From an uncultured Rhodobacter sp. (GTDB taxonomy: Bacteria > Pseudomonadota > Alphaproteobacteria > Rhodobacterales > Rhodobacteraceae), in assembly GCA_937901435.1 (NCBI GenBank), contig CALGTJ010000304.1, positions 1 to 8,856 of the forward strand: 8,856 nt of DNA, written 5' to 3'. Shown piece after piece: positions 6,589 to 8,856 of the stretch; position 1 is the first letter of the stretch; every line of letters begins with the position of its first letter. The translations under genes and the position numbers were made by a program. The notes beneath the pieces were generated by a model that was not told the DNA's origin, ran no database searches, and saw only the letters and a list, made by a program, of their open reading frames with translations.

Positions 6589-7407
6589 ATGGGGTTTCCC
6601 GGCACCTGGATGACCGAGAGTGAAAGCATTGTGTACCGCGTGGTGCCCAAATGCGCTTGCTCGACGATCGGTCAGATAATGTACTATTCCGACCACGGCG
6701 AATTTTTTGACGGCGACATCCACGATGCGACCAGCGGGATGCATAAATGGGCCATCGAAGACAGCCAACCCAAAATCACGCATAACGTCCAAAAGCATCA
6801 GTCTTATGCGTTCACCTGCGTGCGCAATCCGTATACGCGCATCCTTAGCTCGTTCTTTGACAAGATCTGCGGGATTCAGCGCAACGGAAAACGATATCGT
6901 GGCAATCTGGTGCCTTTGTTGGTGCAGAAATACGGGATCGAGGTCGGTGGCGAGGACGGAAAGGAAGAGTTCGACCAGATCGCCTCGTTCCGCAGGTTCC
7001 TGTTGTTTGCGCGCGACACCATCCGCTGGCGCCGCCCAATGGACCCGGATATCCACTGGTCTGCCATGTCGGGCCATGTCTCGACCTTCATCGTGAACGG
7101 CGGGCGGTACGACAATATCGTGCACACCGAGGCGTTCAATGAAGGGATGCAGCGCGTGCTGGACGCGGTTGAAATCGCCAACCCTGTCGATCTGGCCACA
7201 ATTCCCCGATTCAACGAATCAGAGGGGCACGGACCCAAGCGCGCGCACCCGGTCGAGGATTACTTTGACGATCTGTCCATGCATCTGGTCTATGAAATCT
7301 ACAAACGCGATTTCAACGTGTTCAAATATGATTTCGAAAACCCGGCCAACAAGATGCCAACCCAAGAGATCGATCTGAACGAAGTTCACGCCAAACTGGG
7401 CGAGTAA
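6589..7407 (+). CDS. Sulfotransferase family 2 (carbohydrate sulfotransferase-like)
   Basis: A 272-aa PAPS-dependent sulfotransferase of the Sulfotransfer_2 type, a family that transfers sulfate to glycan hydroxyls in animals. The 5'-phosphosulfate loop is VVPKCACSTIGQ (18-29, with K21), and the 3'-phosphate binding motif is FTCVRNPYTRILSSFFDKI (75-93, with R79 and S87/S88). The C-terminal RFNES and the following region are consistent with the family. No signal peptide or transmembrane anchor is seen, so the bacterial enzyme probably acts in the cytoplasm on a precursor. The ATG at 6589 is chosen because TAAGGAGG ends 9 bases before it; ATGs at 6517 and 6538 have no ribosome site and would add an arginine-rich tail. 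Its divergent partner is a GT14-type glycosyltransferase. No PAPS synthesis genes are in the window. It ends one base before the convergent SseB gene. Confidence 0.9.
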   Translation: MGFPGTWMTESESIVYRVVPKCACSTIGQIMYYSDHGEFFDGDIHDATSGMHKWAIEDSQPKITHNVQKHQSYAFTCVRNPYTRILSSFFDKICGIQRNGKRYRGNLVPLLVQKYGIEVGGEDGKEEFDQIASFRRFLLFARDTIRWRRPMDPDIHWSAMSGHVSTFIVNGGRYDNIVHTEAFNEGMQRVLDAVEIANPVDLATIPRFNESEGHGPKRAHPVEDYFDDLSMHLVYEIYKRDFNVFKYDFENPANKMPTQEIDLNEVHAKLGE

Positions 7408-7408
7408 T

Positions 7409-8197
7409 CTAGCGTAATTTTGGCGGGCGGTCCGGGTCCATTCCCGGGGCGCCCGGTGTCTGCTCTGTCTGGGCCTGCTCTGTCGGGGCCTGTGGCAAAT
7501 CAAACCGCAAGCCCTGCGTCGCCAGCTTCAGGCAAATCGGATCGCTGGCGTCGAAATAGCCGATGTCCAACTCTCCGGCCTCAAGCCCTGAAAAGATCAA
7601 CGCTTCACCAATCGCCTGTGCCAGCGCCTCTTCGGCCCCCGGCACCGCATCCACGAAAGCCAGCAAATGGCCGGGACGCGCAGGCGCATAGGTTACCGCC
7701 ACAAGATAGGCAGAACTTGCCAGCCCGGTCGCGGTCGACAGTTTCGCATCCAAAGCCCGCAACAGCGTCTCTGGCAGACCGCGCGGCGGGTCGATCTGGA
7801 TCGGGCGTTCGTCGACTTCGGTCGGGCGATTGCCCAGCGTGCCGTGCAGCCACGTCACAGCCTCTGCCGGGATCAGAATCGACGAGGGCGCAACGCCAAG
7901 GTTCACGCCCAGACCAATGCCCTGCCCGTGCAACATCTGCACAATAACGCGCCCTGACAGGGCCGCATAGGGCGCACTGCCCCCGACGAATTCGGCCAGT
8001 CGTTCCTCGCGGTCAAAGACCAGAACGAACCTGCCATCCTCGACCTCGAATACATCGGGTGAGACCTGATCGCCCTGCGCCTCTTCAGCCAGAAGAAGGA
8101 ACAACTCGCCATCGGCCAGCCGTTCATAAAATCGCAACCGCGTCGCGTCGCTGTCGTCCATACCCACGTGGGCGAGATCTAATGCTGTCTCAGTCAT
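7409..8197 (-). CDS. SseB-family protein
   Basis: A 262-aa soluble protein with the SseB N-terminal domain (Pfam PF07179) at about 20-120: RFYERLADGELFLLL (22-36), FVLVFDREERLAEF (57-70) and SSILIPAEAVTWL (105-117). Residues 140-235 resemble the SseB C-terminal domain. The family's biochemical role is unclear; E. coli SseB was named as a possible enhancer of serine sensitivity, and many annotations merely copy that name. The tail from about 236 is low-complexity (Q, T, E, P) and holds a tandem repeat. The ATG at 8197 overlaps the end of the UDG-like gene (ATGACTGA) and has AGAGGT a few bases upstream, so the two genes are probably translationally coupled. Extension to 8392 would read antisense-type Cys/Arg-rich sequence and was rejected. 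Confidence 0.88.
   Translation of the reverse strand: MTETALDLAHVGMDDSDATRLRFYERLADGELFLLLAEEAQGDQVSPDVFEVEDGRFVLVFDREERLAEFVGGSAPYAALSGRVIVQMLHGQGIGLGVNLGVAPSSILIPAEAVTWLHGTLGNRPTEVDERPIQIDPPRGLPETLLRALDAKLSTATGLASSAYLVAVTYAPARPGHLLAFVDAVPGAEEALAQAIGEALIFSGLEAGELDIGYFDASDPICLKLATQGLRFDLPQAPTEQAQTEQTPGAPGMDPDRPPKLR
7461..7490 (-). repeat. Two 15-base tandem repeats in the SseB-family gene tail
   Basis: Bases 7461-7475 and 7476-7490 are adjacent copies differing at one position (T versus G at the tenth base). On the coding strand they encode repeated TEQ-containing pentapeptides within residues 237-246. Because the unit is a multiple of three, gain or loss of a copy would keep the frame. Confidence 0.8.
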
Positions 8198-8792
8198 GCA
8201 GCACCTCTTGCACGCGCAGGCGCAGCTTTGGCAACAGGTCAGCCTCGAACCACGGATGTTTTTTAAGCCATCCGGTGTTGCGCCACGACGGATGCGGCAA
8301 AGGGAACACATCTGGCGCATGGTCGCGCCACGCGGTGACGGTTTTCGTGACCCCCGGTTTCGCCACCGTCCCAAGATGCCATAACTGCGCATACCCGCCG
8401 ATCAGCAGGGTCAGACGCATTTTTGGCAAGGTCTCAAGCACGGACGCGCGCCAAGTTTGCGCGCAGATCCTCGGCGGCGGCAGGTCCGCGCCTTTGGCGT
8501 CATACCCGGGAAAGCAAAAAGCCATTGGCAGGATCGCCAGCTTGCTGCGGTCATAAAACACCTCTGGTGTGATCCCCATCCAACCGCGTAACCGCTCGCC
8601 CGAGGGATCATCAAACGGCTTGCCCGATTTATGCACCCGCATCCCCGGTGCCTGCCCCGCCACCAGAATTCGCGCGTCCTGCCCCAACCAAACGACTGGG
8701 CGCGGCGTATGGGCAGACCGGGTCGCGGCAAAACGATCTGCGCAGAGGGTGCAGTTGGCGATAACCGGGAGCAGTGGTTCAAGGTCGGGCAT
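8190..8792 (-). CDS. Uracil-DNA glycosylase superfamily protein (family 4-like, probable Fe-S)
   Basis: A 200-aa protein of the UDG superfamily (COG1573-like), which removes uracil or related damaged bases from DNA at the start of base excision repair. Numbering from the TTG at 8798, motif A is GQAPG (48-52) followed by HKSGKPFDDPSG, and motif B is HPSWRN (169-174), equivalent to the HPSP loop. Four cysteines, C16, C19, C95 and C112, have spacing close to the 4Fe-4S ligands of family 4 enzymes. The KRRIH insertion of UdgX is absent. The second residue of motif A is Gln rather than the Glu typical of family 4, so substrate range is uncertain. The ATG at 8792 is preferred; a TTG two codons upstream (8798) is possible, and a TGA lies in frame just above that. 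Neither start has a strong ribosome site. It overlaps the SseB-family gene by 8 bases. Confidence 0.85.
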   Translation of the reverse strand: MPDLEPLLPVIANCTLCADRFAATRSAHTPRPVVWLGQDARILVAGQAPGMRVHKSGKPFDDPSGERLRGWMGITPEVFYDRSKLAILPMAFCFPGYDAKGADLPPPRICAQTWRASVLETLPKMRLTLLIGGYAQLWHLGTVAKPGVTKTVTAWRDHAPDVFPLPHPSWRNTGWLKKHPWFEADLLPKLRLRVQEVLHD

Positions 8793-8856
8793 AGACAAGG
8801 ACTTAGCCCGGATTATTCATCGAGGCGAGGGTGTGTGATGGCGGCGGTAGCGTAAG

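Noticed and set aside
8198..8392. 65-residue extension of the SseB-family protein
   Set aside because: Overlaps the UDG-like gene in another frame and reads Cys/Arg-rich sequence; ATG 8197 has a ribosome site and fits the domain start.
8838..8855. ATG at 8838 on the plus strand as a gene start
   Set aside because: The frame stops after five codons (TAA 8853-8855).
8803..8856. Possible 3' end of another minus-strand gene at the right edge
   Set aside because: All three minus frames are open for a few codons (one ends in ...THPRLDE then TAA at 8813-8815, another at 8803-8805), so no frame can be chosen from about 45 bases.

Overview
The window looks like chromosomal DNA of an alphaproteobacterium, most likely of the Rhodobacteraceae/Roseobacter group. 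This is inferred from the GC-rich coding sequence, the protein styles (YafY/WYL regulator, a 60-residue NDUFS6-like zinc protein, a long GT14-type glycosyltransferase beside a family-2 sulfotransferase) and tight gene packing. No rRNA, tRNA, CRISPR array, IS element, transposase or integrase is visible. Eight complete protein genes fill almost the whole window, plus a probable 3' tail of a ninth gene at the left edge.

Layout. Bases 2-31 look like the last codons of an upstream gene, followed after 4 bases by a plus-strand HTH/WYL regulator (36-728). It runs head-on into a minus-strand unit, overlapping it by 8 bases. That unit is DNA polymerase I (polA, 1519-4320) followed 3 bases later by a crotonase-fold protein (721-1515). 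Upstream of polA on the same strand lies a 60-aa zinc-binding protein related to the NDUFS6 subunit of complex I (4479-4661), with a recognisable promoter just before it. A 200-base noncoding stretch with two hairpins (4662-4861) separates it from a 525-aa glycosyltransferase of the core-2/I-branching (GT14, Pfam Branch) type (4862-6439, minus). Across a 149-base AT-rich divergent spacer is a sulfotransferase (6589-7407, plus). That gene meets a minus-strand pair head-on with a 1-base gap: a uracil-DNA glycosylase superfamily protein (8190-8792) overlapping an SseB-family protein (7409-8197) by 8 bases.

How the genes fit together. Most are housekeeping genes: replication and repair (Pol I, UDG-like protein), respiration (NDUFS6-like protein), acyl-CoA chemistry (crotonase) and regulation (WYL protein). 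The one accessory-looking module is the divergent glycosyltransferase/sulfotransferase pair. Its simplest reading is synthesis and sulfation of a cell-surface or exported glycan. The C-terminal half of the glycosyltransferase is the largest piece of protein here with no assigned function, and with the sulfotransferase it is the best candidate for under-described biology. I see no evidence of a completely new multi-gene system such as a defence island, and the rest of the window appears ordinary.
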